NCBI RefSeq assembly: GCF_902833145.1
Contig: NZ_CADFEN010000005.1
Coordinates: forward strand, 434,001 to 498,000
Origin: Burkholderia sp. BCC0506
GTDB taxonomy: Bacteria > Pseudomonadota > Gammaproteobacteria > Burkholderiales > Burkholderiaceae
Direction of reading: 5' to 3'
DNA: 64,000 nt
The stretch's first letter is position 1. Every line of letters starts with the position of its first letter. Positions 32,929-43,900 of this stretch are shown in pieces. The notes beneath the pieces are model-generated. The model did not search any database. It saw only the letters and a list, made by a program, of their open reading frames with translations, and was not told the DNA's origin. The translations under genes were made by a program, and so were the position numbers.

Positions 32929-35900
32929 GGCGCGCCTCGTGTCCCGTTTCCGCTCGCGCGTCCAGCCGCGCGCCGAGTGCCGCGAGCGTCGGCGTCGCGA
33001 ACACGTCGGCGACCGTCAACGCGTGACCGGCTCGGCCGGCCGCATCGACGAAGCGCACGACGTCGAACGACGTCGCGCCGGCTTCGAACAGGTCCGCATC
33101 GGGCTCGGGCGCGGCCGTCGCGAACGTGTCCGACCACAGCGCGGCGAGCGCGGTAGCGGCATGCGACGGGACGGCGTCGGCGCGTGTGGCCCCGTTGACG
33201 GGTGCGCCGCACGCGGTGTGCATGGCTGCGTGCGCGTCGGGCGCGCCGAGTGCCGCTTCCGACGCACCGGCGAAACGCGCGACTTCGTCGTGATACAGCT
33301 CGACGAGCGCCTCGACGAAATCGCGCGCGAGCAGTTCGTCCGCATACGAGAACGCGGCGCTCACGCGGCCATCCGGGTGCTCGACCACGTCCAGCTCCAG
33401 CGTGAACACGACGCGATGGCGCACGTCGTCGAACTCGGCCAGCGACAGGCCGGCCCAGTCGCGCGCGGCGGCGCCGGTCGGGCGCAGGTAGTTGAACATC
33501 ACCTGGAACAGCGGATTGGCCTGCGCGGCACGCGGTGCACGCAGCGCGGCCACGACGTCGGCGAACGGCACGTCGGCATGCGCATACGCGGCAAGCGCCG
33601 TGTCGCGCACCTGCGCGAGCACGTCCGCGCGGCGTGCGGCCGGGTCGATCCGCGTGCGCACGACGACCGAGTTGATGAACAGGCCGAGCGCGTTGCGGGC
33701 CGCGTCGCCGGTGAGCGCGCGCGTCGACGCGAGCACGCCGACCGGCTGGTCGGCCGCGCCCGTCGCGCGGAACAGCGCGGTATTCAGCGCCGCATGCAGC
33801 AGCATCGGCAGCGTGGCGTGGGAGGCCGACGCGGCGTCGCGCGCGGCGCGAATCAGCTGCGCATCGAATTCGAATGCGATGCGGGCTGCGCGCCATTGCG
33901 GCACGGCCGGCGCATCGGCGCGCAGCGGCAACACGCGCGACGGCAGATCGGCGAGCGCATCGCGCCAGTACGCGACGCGCGCCGGATGGCACGGCGCGGG
34001 CAGCACGAGCTGTTGGCGGGCCGGTTGGACAATTTCATCGGCCGGTGCCGCGCCGCGCCGCACGCGAGCGACATAGCGGGCGCGCACCGCGTCGAGCCAC
34101 AGTTCGATCGATTCGCCATCCGACACGATGTGGTGGATCGTCACCGACAGCACGTGGTCGTGCGCACCGAGCCGCAACAGGCGGGCGCGCCACAGCGGCG
34201 CATCGGCCGCGAGGTCGAACGGCGCGAGCGCGTCCTCGTCGGTCAGCGCGGCCGCGCGAGTCAGCGCATCGGTTTGCGCCGACAGGTCGATCACCGGCAG
34301 GCCGACGGCCACGTCTGCGTCGACGCGCTGGCCCGGCAGCGCGCCGTCGCGGACGACGAGCCGTGCACGCAACGCCGGATGCGCGGCTGCCGCATCCGAA
34401 AACGCGGCGCGCAGCGCATCGACGTCGAGCGGGCCGCGCACGCGCAGCGCGACCGGAATGTTGTACGCGGCGCTATCCGGCTGCGCGCGCCACAGGAACC
34501 ACAGGCCGAGCTGCGCGGGCGACAGCGGCCACACGCCGTGCGCGTCCGGTTTGGCCACCGCGATGCCCGGCGCCGTGGCGCCGGAATGCGCGGCGCGCGG
34601 CGCATCGGCCACCTGCCGCGCATATTGCGCGAGCACGGGCGCCTCGAACAGCGCGCGCACCGGCACGTCGCGGCCGAGCCGCTCGGCCACGCGCGTCGCG
34701 ACACGCACGGCCGCGAGCGAATGACCGCCGAGATCGAAGAAGTGGTCGCCGCGGCCGACCCGCTCGAGGTTCAGCACGTCGCACCAGATCGCGGCCAGCG
34801 CGGCTTCGTCGCCATCGTGCGGCGCCTCGTACGCGCGTTCGACACGCACGGGCGCCGGCAGCCGTGCACGGTCGACCTTGCTGTTCGCGTTGCGCGGCAG
34901 CGCGTCGAGCACGATCAGTTGCGCGGGCACCATGTAGTCGGGCAGCGTGCGGCGCAGGTGTGCGTCGAGCGCCGCGGCTTCGACGGGCTGCGCGGCCGCC
35001 TGCGCATCGGCGGTCAGCTCGACGTACGCGACGAGCTGCGCGAGCGCGCCCTGCCCGTGCACGACCGCGCAGGCTTCGCGCACCGCGTCGTGCGCGGCGA
35101 GCTGCGCTTCGATTTCGCCGAGTTCGATCCGCAGGCCGCGCAGCTTCACCTGATGATCGACACGGCCGATGAAATCGAACACGCCGTCCGCGCGGCGCCG
35201 CACGAGGTCGCCGGTACGGTACAGTCGCGCGCCCGGTGCGCCGTACGGATCGGGCACGAAACGCTCGGCCGTCAGCGCGGGACGGTCGAGATAGCCGCGC
35301 GCGACGCCGATGCCCTCGCCGCCGAGGTACAGTTCGCCGATCACGCCCACCGGCAGCGGATGCAGCCGCGCGTCGAGCACGTGCGCGGTACGCGCGCCGA
35401 CCAGCGTGCCGATCGGCAGGTACGCGGCGTCGCCGAGCGTCGCGAGATCGTCGCCGGGCCGGAACATCCACAGCGTCGGCGTGATCACCGTTTCGGTCGG
35501 GCCGTAGCCATTGACCACGCGCACGTTCGGCAGCGCGCGGCGCAGCATCGCGAACGCCTCGCGCGACGTCGCCTCGCCGCCCACCGTCAGCGAACGCAGC
35601 GTCGGCGGCGCGCCGTGCGCGAGCGCCCATTCGGCGAGCTGGGCCGCGCAGCCGGGCGGCACGTAGGTCATCGTCACGCCGTCGCGAATCATCATCGCGC
35701 AGGTCTGCGCGGGCGGCCACAGCACGTCGGCCGTCACCGACACGGCGGCGCCCGACATGTATTGCGAAAACCAGCCTTCGTGCGCGCCGTCGAAATTGAC
35801 CGACTGGAACAGCAGGAACACGTCGTTCTCGCCCGCGCCGTAGCGCTCGGCGATCGCCGCGCAATGCAGCGCGAACGACGCGTGGTCGACGATCACGCCC

Positions 35901-37906
35901 TTCGGCTTGCCGGTCGAGCCCGACGTGTAGATCGCATAGGCCGCGTGGCCGGGCAGCACGTCCGGCAGCACGACGTGCGCGGCTGCGTCGAGCGCATCGA
36001 TGGCGTCCGCGCGCCAGATGCGCAGTTCGGGCAATTCGGGCAGCGACGCGGCGCTCGCGCCGTCGGTCAGCACGTGCGCGATGTTCGCGTCGCCGACGAT
36101 CTGCGCGAGCCGCTCGCGCGGGTGAGCCGGGTCGAGCGGCACGAACGCGGCGCCCGACTTCAGCACCGCGATCAGCGCGACGAGCAGGTCGACCGAACGC
36201 TGCAGCGCGACGCCGACGCGCATCTCGGGCCGCACGCCGGCCGCCACCAGATGGCGTGCCAGGCGCGCCGCACGCGCATCGACTTCGCCGCGCGTCAACG
36301 CGCGATCGATATCGGCGACGCCGCGTGCGTCCGGCCGCGCCCGCGCGTGGGCGGCGATGCGCGCATGCACCGGCACGAACGGCTCGGCCGCGGTCGCCCC
36401 GGCCGGCGCGTTCCACGCAGCAAGCTGCGCGCGTTCGTCGGCCGGCAGCCAGTCGAGATCGCCGATCGGCAGGCTCGGACGCACGAGCGCATCGGTGAGC
36501 AGCGTGACGAAGCGCGCGGCCAGCCGTGCGATCGCATCCGCGTCGAACAGGTCGAGCGCGTAGATGAAGGCGGCGTCGAAGGTGCCGTCCGGCGTCGCTT
36601 CGACGGACAGCGTCAGGTCGAATTTGGCGGACGGCGTGCCCGACGGCAGCAACGCGGCCGACGCCGCGCCGAGCGCGGGCAGCGCGCGGCGTTCGCCGTA
36701 CGCGGCCATCACCTGGAACAGCGGATGGTGGCTTGCGCTGCGCGGCACGCCGAGCGCGTCGACCACCTGCTCGAACGGCACGTCCTGATGCATCTGCGCA
36801 TCGACGAGCGCGCGCTGCGTGCGTGCGACCAGCGACGAGAAATCGCCGTGCGCGGGTACGTCGACGTCGATCGCCAGCGTGTTGACGAAGAAGCCGATCA
36901 GGCCGGCGACCTCCGCGCGCTCGCGGTTCGCGGCCGGCACGCCGACGCAGATCCGTGCGTCGCCGGTCGCGCGCGCCAGCAGCGCATCGAGCGCGGCGAG
37001 CAGCACCGCGAACGGCGTCGCGCCGGACGCGGCCGCGAATGCGCGCAGCCGTGCGGCGATCCTCGCATCGAGCGAAAACACGTGACGCGCGCCGCGTGCG
37101 CTGCGACGGGCCGGCCGCGCGGCCGCGCCCGGCAGCGTCAGCACGCCGCGCTGCGGATCGAGCCGCTCGCGCCAGAACGCGAGCTGACGGTCGCGCTCGC
37201 CGGCATCGAGCCAGCGGCGCTGCCACAGTGCGTAGTCGGCGTACTGGATCGGCAACGGCGCGAGCGGCACCGGCTCGCCCGACGCATACGCGCGATAGAA
37301 CGCCGCGAGTTCTGCCAGCATCACGCCCGACGACCAGCCGTCCGACACGATGTGATGCACGGTGAGCGCAAGCCAGTGATGCGTCGCGTCGAAGCGAACC
37401 AGATGCGCGCGCACGAGCGGCGCCGTGCCGAGATCGAACGGTTCGGCTTCGTCGGCCGTCGCGACGGCCTCCGCGCGCGGTACACGCTGCGCATCCGGCA
37501 ACGCCTCGAGATCGGTGTCGCGCCACGGGCAGCGCAACGGCGGATGGATCGTTTGCGCGACGCCGTCCGGCGCTTCGTCGAAAGTCGTGCGCAACGCTTC
37601 ATGGCGCGCAATCAGCGCATCGCATGCAAGACGCAGCGCATGCACGTCGAGCGGGCCCGTCAGCGCCAGGCGCTCGGTGATGTGGTACGCGTCCGGCGCA
37701 TCGATCAGCCGCGCGTGCAGCCACAGCCGCGTCTGCGCGAACGACGCCGGCACGCGGTCGCCGCGCGCCGTGCGCGGCGGGATCGGCAGCACGCGAAAGT
37801 CGATGCCGGCCGCGCCGAGCTTGTCGATGAAAACCGCGCGCTGCGCGTCGGGCAGTTGCGCGAAACGCGTCGCGAGCGCCAGCCAGTCGGGTTGAACCTT
37901 CGTCAT
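32918..37906 (-). CDS. orbJ: OrbJ, ornibactin NRPS (C-A-T-C plus a terminal T-like domain)
   Basis: The 1662-residue protein has a condensation domain (HHIVSDGWSSG near residue 185), an adenylation domain (YTSGSTGKPKGV near 665), a carrier domain (FFDLGGHSLAA near 1062) and a second condensation domain (HHIVSDGES near 1265). A further carrier-like segment, DLFEAGATSFDVVRF, lies near 1610. My reading of the A-domain code by alignment to GrsA is D-G-E-Y-T-G-G-I-T, which fits N5-formyl-N5-hydroxyornithine. The internal terminal C domain is expected to release the peptide onto putrescine, which explains the lack of a thioesterase. It is 9 bases downstream of orbI. Confidence 0.95.
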   Translation of the reverse strand: MTKVQPDWLALATRFAQLPDAQRAVFIDKLGAAGIDFRVLPIPPRTARGDRVPASFAQTRLWLHARLIDAPDAYHITERLALTGPLDVHALRLACDALIARHEALRTTFDEAPDGVAQTIHPPLRCPWRDTDLEALPDAQRVPRAEAVATADEAEPFDLGTAPLVRAHLVRFDATHHWLALTVHHIVSDGWSSGVMLAELAAFYRAYASGEPVPLAPLPIQYADYALWQRRWLDAGERDRQLAFWRERLDPQRGVLTLPGAAARPARRSARGARHVFSLDARIAARLRAFAAASGATPFAVLLAALDALLARATGDARICVGVPAANRERAEVAGLIGFFVNTLAIDVDVPAHGDFSSLVARTQRALVDAQMHQDVPFEQVVDALGVPRSASHHPLFQVMAAYGERRALPALGAASAALLPSGTPSAKFDLTLSVEATPDGTFDAAFIYALDLFDADAIARLAARFVTLLTDALVRPSLPIGDLDWLPADERAQLAAWNAPAGATAAEPFVPVHARIAAHARARPDARGVADIDRALTRGEVDARAARLARHLVAAGVRPEMRVGVALQRSVDLLVALIAVLKSGAAFVPLDPAHPRERLAQIVGDANIAHVLTDGASAASLPELPELRIWRADAIDALDAAAHVVLPDVLPGHAAYAIYTSGSTGKPKGVIVDHASFALHCAAIAERYGAGENDVFLLFQSVNFDGAHEGWFSQYMSGAAVSVTADVLWPPAQTCAMMIRDGVTMTYVPPGCAAQLAEWALAHGAPPTLRSLTVGGEATSREAFAMLRRALPNVRVVNGYGPTETVITPTLWMFRPGDDLATLGDAAYLPIGTLVGARTAHVLDARLHPLPVGVIGELYLGGEGIGVARGYLDRPALTAERFVPDPYGAPGARLYRTGDLVRRRADGVFDFIGRVDHQVKLRGLRIELGEIEAQLAAHDAVREACAVVHGQGALAQLVAYVELTADAQAAAQPVEAAALDAHLRRTLPDYMVPAQLIVLDALPRNANSKVDRARLPAPVRVERAYEAPHDGDEAALAAIWCDVLNLERVGRGDHFFDLGGHSLAAVRVATRVAERLGRDVPVRALFEAPVLAQYARQVADAPRAAHSGATAPGIAVAKPDAHGVWPLSPAQLGLWFLWRAQPDSAAYNIPVALRVRGPLDVDALRAAFSDAAAAHPALRARLVVRDGALPGQRVDADVAVGLPVIDLSAQTDALTRAAALTDEDALAPFDLAADAPLWRARLLRLGAHDHVLSVTIHHIVSDGESIELWLDAVRARYVARVRRGAAPADEIVQPARQQLVLPAPCHPARVAYWRDALADLPSRVLPLRADAPAVPQWRAARIAFEFDAQLIRAARDAASASHATLPMLLHAALNTALFRATGAADQPVGVLASTRALTGDAARNALGLFINSVVVRTRIDPAARRADVLAQVRDTALAAYAHADVPFADVVAALRAPRAAQANPLFQVMFNYLRPTGAAARDWAGLSLAEFDDVRHRVVFTLELDVVEHPDGRVSAAFSYADELLARDFVEALVELYHDEVARFAGASEAALGAPDAHAAMHTACGAPVNGATRADAVPSHAATALAALWSDTFATAAPEPDADLFEAGATSFDVVRFVDAAGRAGHALTVADVFATPTLAALGARLDARAETGHEARHAG

Positions 37907-37915
37907 CCGTCGTCC

Positions 37916-40900
37916 TTATTGGGTTTCCAGTTCGCCGAGCAGCGCGTCGATCGCGCTCGCCGCATCGGTCGCGCCGCGTGCCGCGCAGGCTGCGTCGATC
38001 GCTTGCGCGCAGCGCGCCAGCGTGCGCGTGTCGAACAGCGTGCGCAGCGGCAGCGCGAGCCCCCAGTGCAGGTTCGCCTGCGCGTGGGCCTGCGTCGCGA
38101 GCAGCGAGTGGCCGCCGAGCAGGAAGAAATCGCCGTCGCGGCCGATCGCGTCCACGTGCAGCACGCGCTGCCAGATCGCGGCGAGCGCGCGCTCGGTGTC
38201 CGTCGCGAGTTCGACGGCTTCGCTCGCTTCGCGCACCGGCGCGGGCAGCGCATGGCGATCGCACTTGCCGTTCGGCGTGACGGGCAACGCATCGAGCTCG
38301 ATCAGCTGCGACGGCACCATGTATGCCGGCAATTGCGCGCGCAGCGCGTCGAGCAGCGCCGCGCGGTCGAGCGGGCCCGCGTCGCCGCGGGCGACATAGC
38401 CGATCAGTTGCGCGTCGCGCACGATCACGACCGCATCGTTGACGCCCGGCGCCGCGCGCAGCAGCGCCTCGATCTCGCCCGGCTCGATCCGCTGGCCGCG
38501 CAGCTTCACCTGCGTGTCGACACGGCCGAGGTAGTCGAGCGCGCCGTCCGCGCGCCGGCGCGCGAGGTCGCCGGTGCGGTACATGCGGGCGCCCGGCACG
38601 AACGGATCAGGCACGAAGCGCTCGGCGGTCAGCGCCGGTCGGCCGAGATAGCCGCGCGCGAGGCCCGCGCCCGCGAGATACAGTTCGCCGGTCGCGCCGG
38701 CCGGTACCGGCTGCCACGCGGCATCGAGCACGTGCAGTTGCAGGTTCGCGATCGGATGGCCGATCGGCACCGCGACCGCCTGCGCGTCGTCGGGGCCGCA
38801 GGTCCAGTGCGACACGTCGATCGCGGCCTCGGTCGGCCCGTACAGGTTCACGAGCGTCGCGTTCGGCAACAGGCGCGCCATCTTCGCGACGAGTTCGGGC
38901 GCGAGCGCCTCGCCGCTCGCGACGATCAGGCGCACGCTGTCGCATTGCGCGGCGGCCGAGAAATCGTCGAGATGCGCGGCGAACGCGGCGAGCATCGACG
39001 GCACGAAATGCAGCACCGTCACGCCGTGCGCGTGGATCGCGGCGGCCAGACGCGCCGGATCGCGGTGGTCGCCGGGTGCTGCGATCGCGAGCTTCGCGCC
39101 GACCGCGAGCGGCCACACGAATTCCCACACCGACACGTCGAAGCCGAACGGCGTCTTGTGCAGCACGACGTCGTCGCGCGTCAGCCGGTACGCGTGCTGC
39201 ATCCATGCGATCCGGTTCGCGAGCGCGCCGTGCGTGTTGCCGGCGCCCTTCGGCTTGCCGGTCGAGCCGGACGTGTAGATCAGGTACGCGAGCCGCGCGT
39301 CGTCGATCGCGGCGGCGTGATCGTCGATATCGCCCGCTTCGTCGGCCAGCAAATCCGCAACCGTCAGCAGTTGCGTATCGGCGCCCTCGCCCAGCGCGGC
39401 GTCGACCTGCTCGCGCAGATGCGCCTGCGTGATCGCGACGGCCGGCCGCGCGTCGCGCAGCAGGTACGCAATGCGCTCGGCCGGATAGTCGGGATCGACC
39501 GGCAGATACGCGGCGCCGGCCTTCAGCACGCCGACGAGCGCCATCACCATGTCGAACGAGCGCTCGACGCACAGCGCGACCGGCGTGTCGGGCTGCACGC
39601 CGCGCCGGCGCAGCGCGGCGGCGATGCGCGACGTGGCGGCGTCGAGTTCGCGATAGGTCGCGCGCTGCACGCGGCCGTGAGCATCCGCATATTCGAGCGC
39701 GATCGCATCGGGCGTCGCTCGCGCCGCGTCGGCGAATTGCAGGTGCAGCGGCTGCCGTTGTGCGCTCGGCCACACATGGGCGGTGTCCTGCGCGCGGGCC
39801 AGCGCTTCGCGGGTCGCCTCGTCGGCGATCGACAGCGTGCCGAGCAGCGCGTCCGGCGTACGGGCCAGCGCATCGAGTGCGCAAGCGAACGCGCGGTGCC
39901 AGGTCTCGACCTGACGCGCGTCGACGCGCGCGGTGTCGTAGCCGTAGTCGATCGTCAATTGCGCGCCACTCTCGATCACGAGCGTCAGCGCGAAATCGGT
40001 CGCCTCGATGCTGCGCACGCCGCTCAACGCCAGCGCGCGCGGATCGGCGTCGCGCACCGACTCGTCGACCGGATAGTTCTCGAACACGACCAACGTGTCG
40101 AACAGGGCGCCGCCCGAGCCGCGCGCCCAGCGCTGGATGTCGGCAAGCGGCGTGTGCGCGTGCTCGGCGGCAGCGGCGTTCTCGCGCTGCAGCGTTTGCA
40201 GCCAGTCGGCCGCACGTTGCTGCGGCGCGGGCGCGGTGATGACCGGCAGCGTGTTGATGAAGAGGCCGAGCACCGAATCGACGTCCGCGAGCGCATCGGG
40301 ACGGCCGGCGACGGTCGCGCCGAACGCGACGGCCGGCTGGTGCGTCATCCGCTGCAGCGCGAGCGCCCATGCGCCCTGCACCAGCGTGTTGACGGTCAGC
40401 TTCAGCGCGCGGGCGGTCTGCGCGACGCGCGCCGTCGTGTCGGCGTCGAGCGTCGCGCGCCACGCGACCATCTCGGCATCCGCGCGGTCGGCGGTGCGTT
40501 CCGCGATCAGCGTCGGTGCGTCGAGCCGTGCCAGTCGTTCGGTCCAGAAGCGCTCGTCGGCGTCGCGGTCGCGCGTGCCGAGCCACGCGATGAAGTCGCG
40601 ATAGCGCAGCGCCGGGCGGCTCGCGAACGGCGACACGGCGTCCGGGTCGCGATAGTCGCGCAGCACGTCGGCAAGCAGGCGCGCGGTGCTCCAGCCGTCG
40701 AGCAACACGTGGTGGCGCGTCCATACGATGCGCCATGCGTCGTCCGTCACGCGGATCAGCGTGAGCCGCATCAGCGGCGGCTCGCGCCAGTCGAATCCGC
40801 GCGTGCGGTCGGCCGCGAGCCATGCGTCGAAATCGGCGTCGAGCGTGTCGCCGCGCGTGCGCCAGTCGAGCTGCTCGACCGGCATGCGCGCGTGACGATG

Positions 40901-43900
40901 CACGCACTGCAGCGGCGCGGCTTCGTCCGGCATCACGCTCGTGCGCAGGATGTCGTGACGCGCGATGGATGCGTCGAACGCGGCCGCGAGCCGGTCGGCG
41001 TCCAGCGCGGTGGCGGTCGCGACGAGCTGGTTCACGTAGCTCGCGTGGCCGGGCGCGAACAGCGCATGGAACAGGATGCCCTGCTGCATCGGCGACAGCG
41101 GATAGACATCGTCGATCGTGCGCCAGTCGAGCGGCGCGCGTTCGATCGCGGCCTGCGTGAGACCGGCGGCCTGCGCGAGCGGGAAATCGCCCGGCGTCGC
41201 GCCGGCGCCGCGATGCGCGACGCGCGACGTGCATGCGTCGACGAGTTCGCGCAGCGCGGCCGCGAAACGTTCCGCGAACGCGTCGATCGTCGCGCGTTCG
41301 AACTGCGGCGCACCGTAGACCCAGTGCACCTTCAGCGTGCGCGCGCCATCGCCGTCCGTGTCGAGGTACGCATGGATCGCGAGCGTGTTGCCGAGCGGGC
41401 CTCGAGGATCGCGCTCGACGCCGGTACCGCCGAAACGCGGCACGAGCGTCGCATCGCGCGGCGCGTCGAACTGGCCGAGATAGTTGAACGTGACGCGCGG
41501 ACGCGGCACGGCGGCCAGCGCCGCGCGCGTCGCCGCGTCGCCGTAGTGCGCGAGCACGCCGAAGCCGAGCCCCTTGTGCGGCACCGCGCGCAGCGTGTCC
41601 TTGACCGCGCACAGCGTGTCGCGGGCCGTCGCTTCGACCGGCAGCGTCACCGGGTAATGGCTCGTCAGCCAGCCGATCGTGCGGCCGGCATCCGCGTCGT
41701 CGAACAGCGCCTCGCGGCCGTGTCCTTCCAGTTCGACCCGGCACGATGCGGCGCCGCGCGCGCCGGCCAGCGCCAGCGCGAGCGCCGCGCCGAGCAGCTC
41801 GATCGTCTGCGTGCGATAGGCCGCATGCGCGTCGGTCAGCGCGGCGCGGGTCAACGCCGCGTCGATCGTCTGTACGACGACGGCCGCATCGGCGTTCGTC
41901 GCCGCGGCATCGGGGCGGTCGGCCACGATGTCGTCGCCGTGCGCCATGCCGGCCCAGTAGGCGGTTTCGCCCGCGAACGGCGCCGCCGGTTCCGTTGCCG
42001 CGCGGGCGAGCCGTGCGGCCCAGGCGTCCGCGCGCAGGCCCGGCGGCGACAGGCGGATCGGCATGCGTTCGCATGCGGCGCGGTAGGCCGTGTCCAGGTC
42101 GTCGAGCAGGATGCGCCACGACACGCCGTCGACGACCGCGTGGTGAATCGCGAGATACAGCCGCGTCGAACCGTCCGGCAGCCGTGCCGCGCATGCGCAG
42201 GCGAGCGGTCCGCGGCCGAGGTCGAGACGGCGTTGCAGTGCGTCGAAGCGGGCCAATGCGTCGGCTTCGTCGCGTGCGGCGACTTCGACGAACGGCAGCG
42301 CGTCGTACGGCTTCGCCGCCTCGCTCGCCTGCCACGTGCCGTCGGCGCCCTGTGCGAAGCGCTGGCGGAATGCGCCGTGATGCATGAGCAACGCGTCGAA
42401 TGCGCGTGCGAATGCGTCCGCGTCGAAGGCGCCGCGCACGTCGAACGACACCGACTGGTTCCAGTGGCCGCGCTGCGGAATATCGAGCGCGAAGAAGCGC
42501 TGTTGTGCAGGCGTCAGGATCGGCGCGGCAACCGGCGCGGCAGCGGCGGTCATGGCCGCGGCCGCGCTCGCCGGCTGCGCGGCGCCGGCCGTGTCGTCCG
42601 TTTTCGCGATGCGTGCGAGTTCGGCGACGGTCGGCCCGTCGAACAGTTGCTTCGGCGTGAAGCGCACGCCGCGCTTGCGCGCACGGGCGATCACCTGCAA
42701 CACGAGGATCGAATCGCCGCCGAGTTCGAAGAAGTTGTCGTCGCGGCCGACCTTCGGCGCCTTCAGCACGGCCTGCCAGACGTCGGCGAGCACCGTTTCG
42801 ACCGCGCCCCGCGGCGCGGCGCCCGACACGACCGCGGCCGGCACGGCCGCGCATTCGCGCAATGCCGCCCGATCGATCTTGCCGTTCGCCGTCACCGGCA
42901 GGCGCGTCAGTGCGACGAACTGCGCGGGCACCATGTAGTCGGGCAGCGTCGCGGCGAGCGCCGCGCGCAGCGCGGCTTCATCGAACGCCGCGCCGTCGCG
43001 CATCACGACGAACGTCGCGAGCCGCAGGCGGCCTTCGTGCGCGATCGCGAGCGTTTCGGCCTGCGCGATCGGGCCGGCCGCGCGCACGGCCGCGCTCACC
43101 TCGCCCGGCTCGACGCGGTAACCGCGAATCTTCACCTGATCGTCGATACGGCCGAGGAACGCGAGGCGGCCGTCCGCCCGCAACCGCACGCGGTCGCCCG
43201 TGCGATACAGCCGCGCGCCGGGCGTGAACGGATCGGGCACGAAGCGCTCGGCCGTTTGCGCCGGCCGCCCGAGGTAGCCGCGCGCGACGCCCGGCCCGCC
43301 CAGATACAGCTCGCCTGCCGCGCCGGCCGGCACGCAGGCGCCGAACGCGTCGAGCACCAGCGCGCGCGCGTTCGGCAGCGGCAGCCCGAGCGGCACGCCG
43401 CTCGCCGGATCGCGCGCGTCGGCGGCAATCGACGCCGTATCGCACGCGATCGCGCCGACCGTCGCTTCGGTCGGCCCGTAGTGGTTGATCACGCGGCAGG
43501 CCGGCGCGAGCGCGGCCAGCCGCGCGACGAGCGCCCACGTGAGCGTCTCGCCGCCCGTCACGAGCGCGTGGCGCGGCAGCACGTCGGCCGGCACGCGCGC
43601 ATCGAGCAGCGCCTGCAGGTGGCTCGGCACGATCTTCAGCACGCCGACGTCGCGACGGCGCATTTCGTCGGCGAACAGGTCCGGATCGAATGCACACGCG
43701 GCCGGCAGCAGATGCAGCGTACGGCCGGCGCACAACGCGCCGAACAGTGTCGTATGGCCGAGATCGGCCGCGACGGTCGAGACCATCGCGAACGATGCGT
43801 CGGGCGCGAACGCCAGTTCGTCGAGCATCCCCTGCACGTAGTCGGCCAGCGCGCCGTGCGAGACGACGACGCCCTTCGGCGTGCCGGTCGAGCCCGACGT

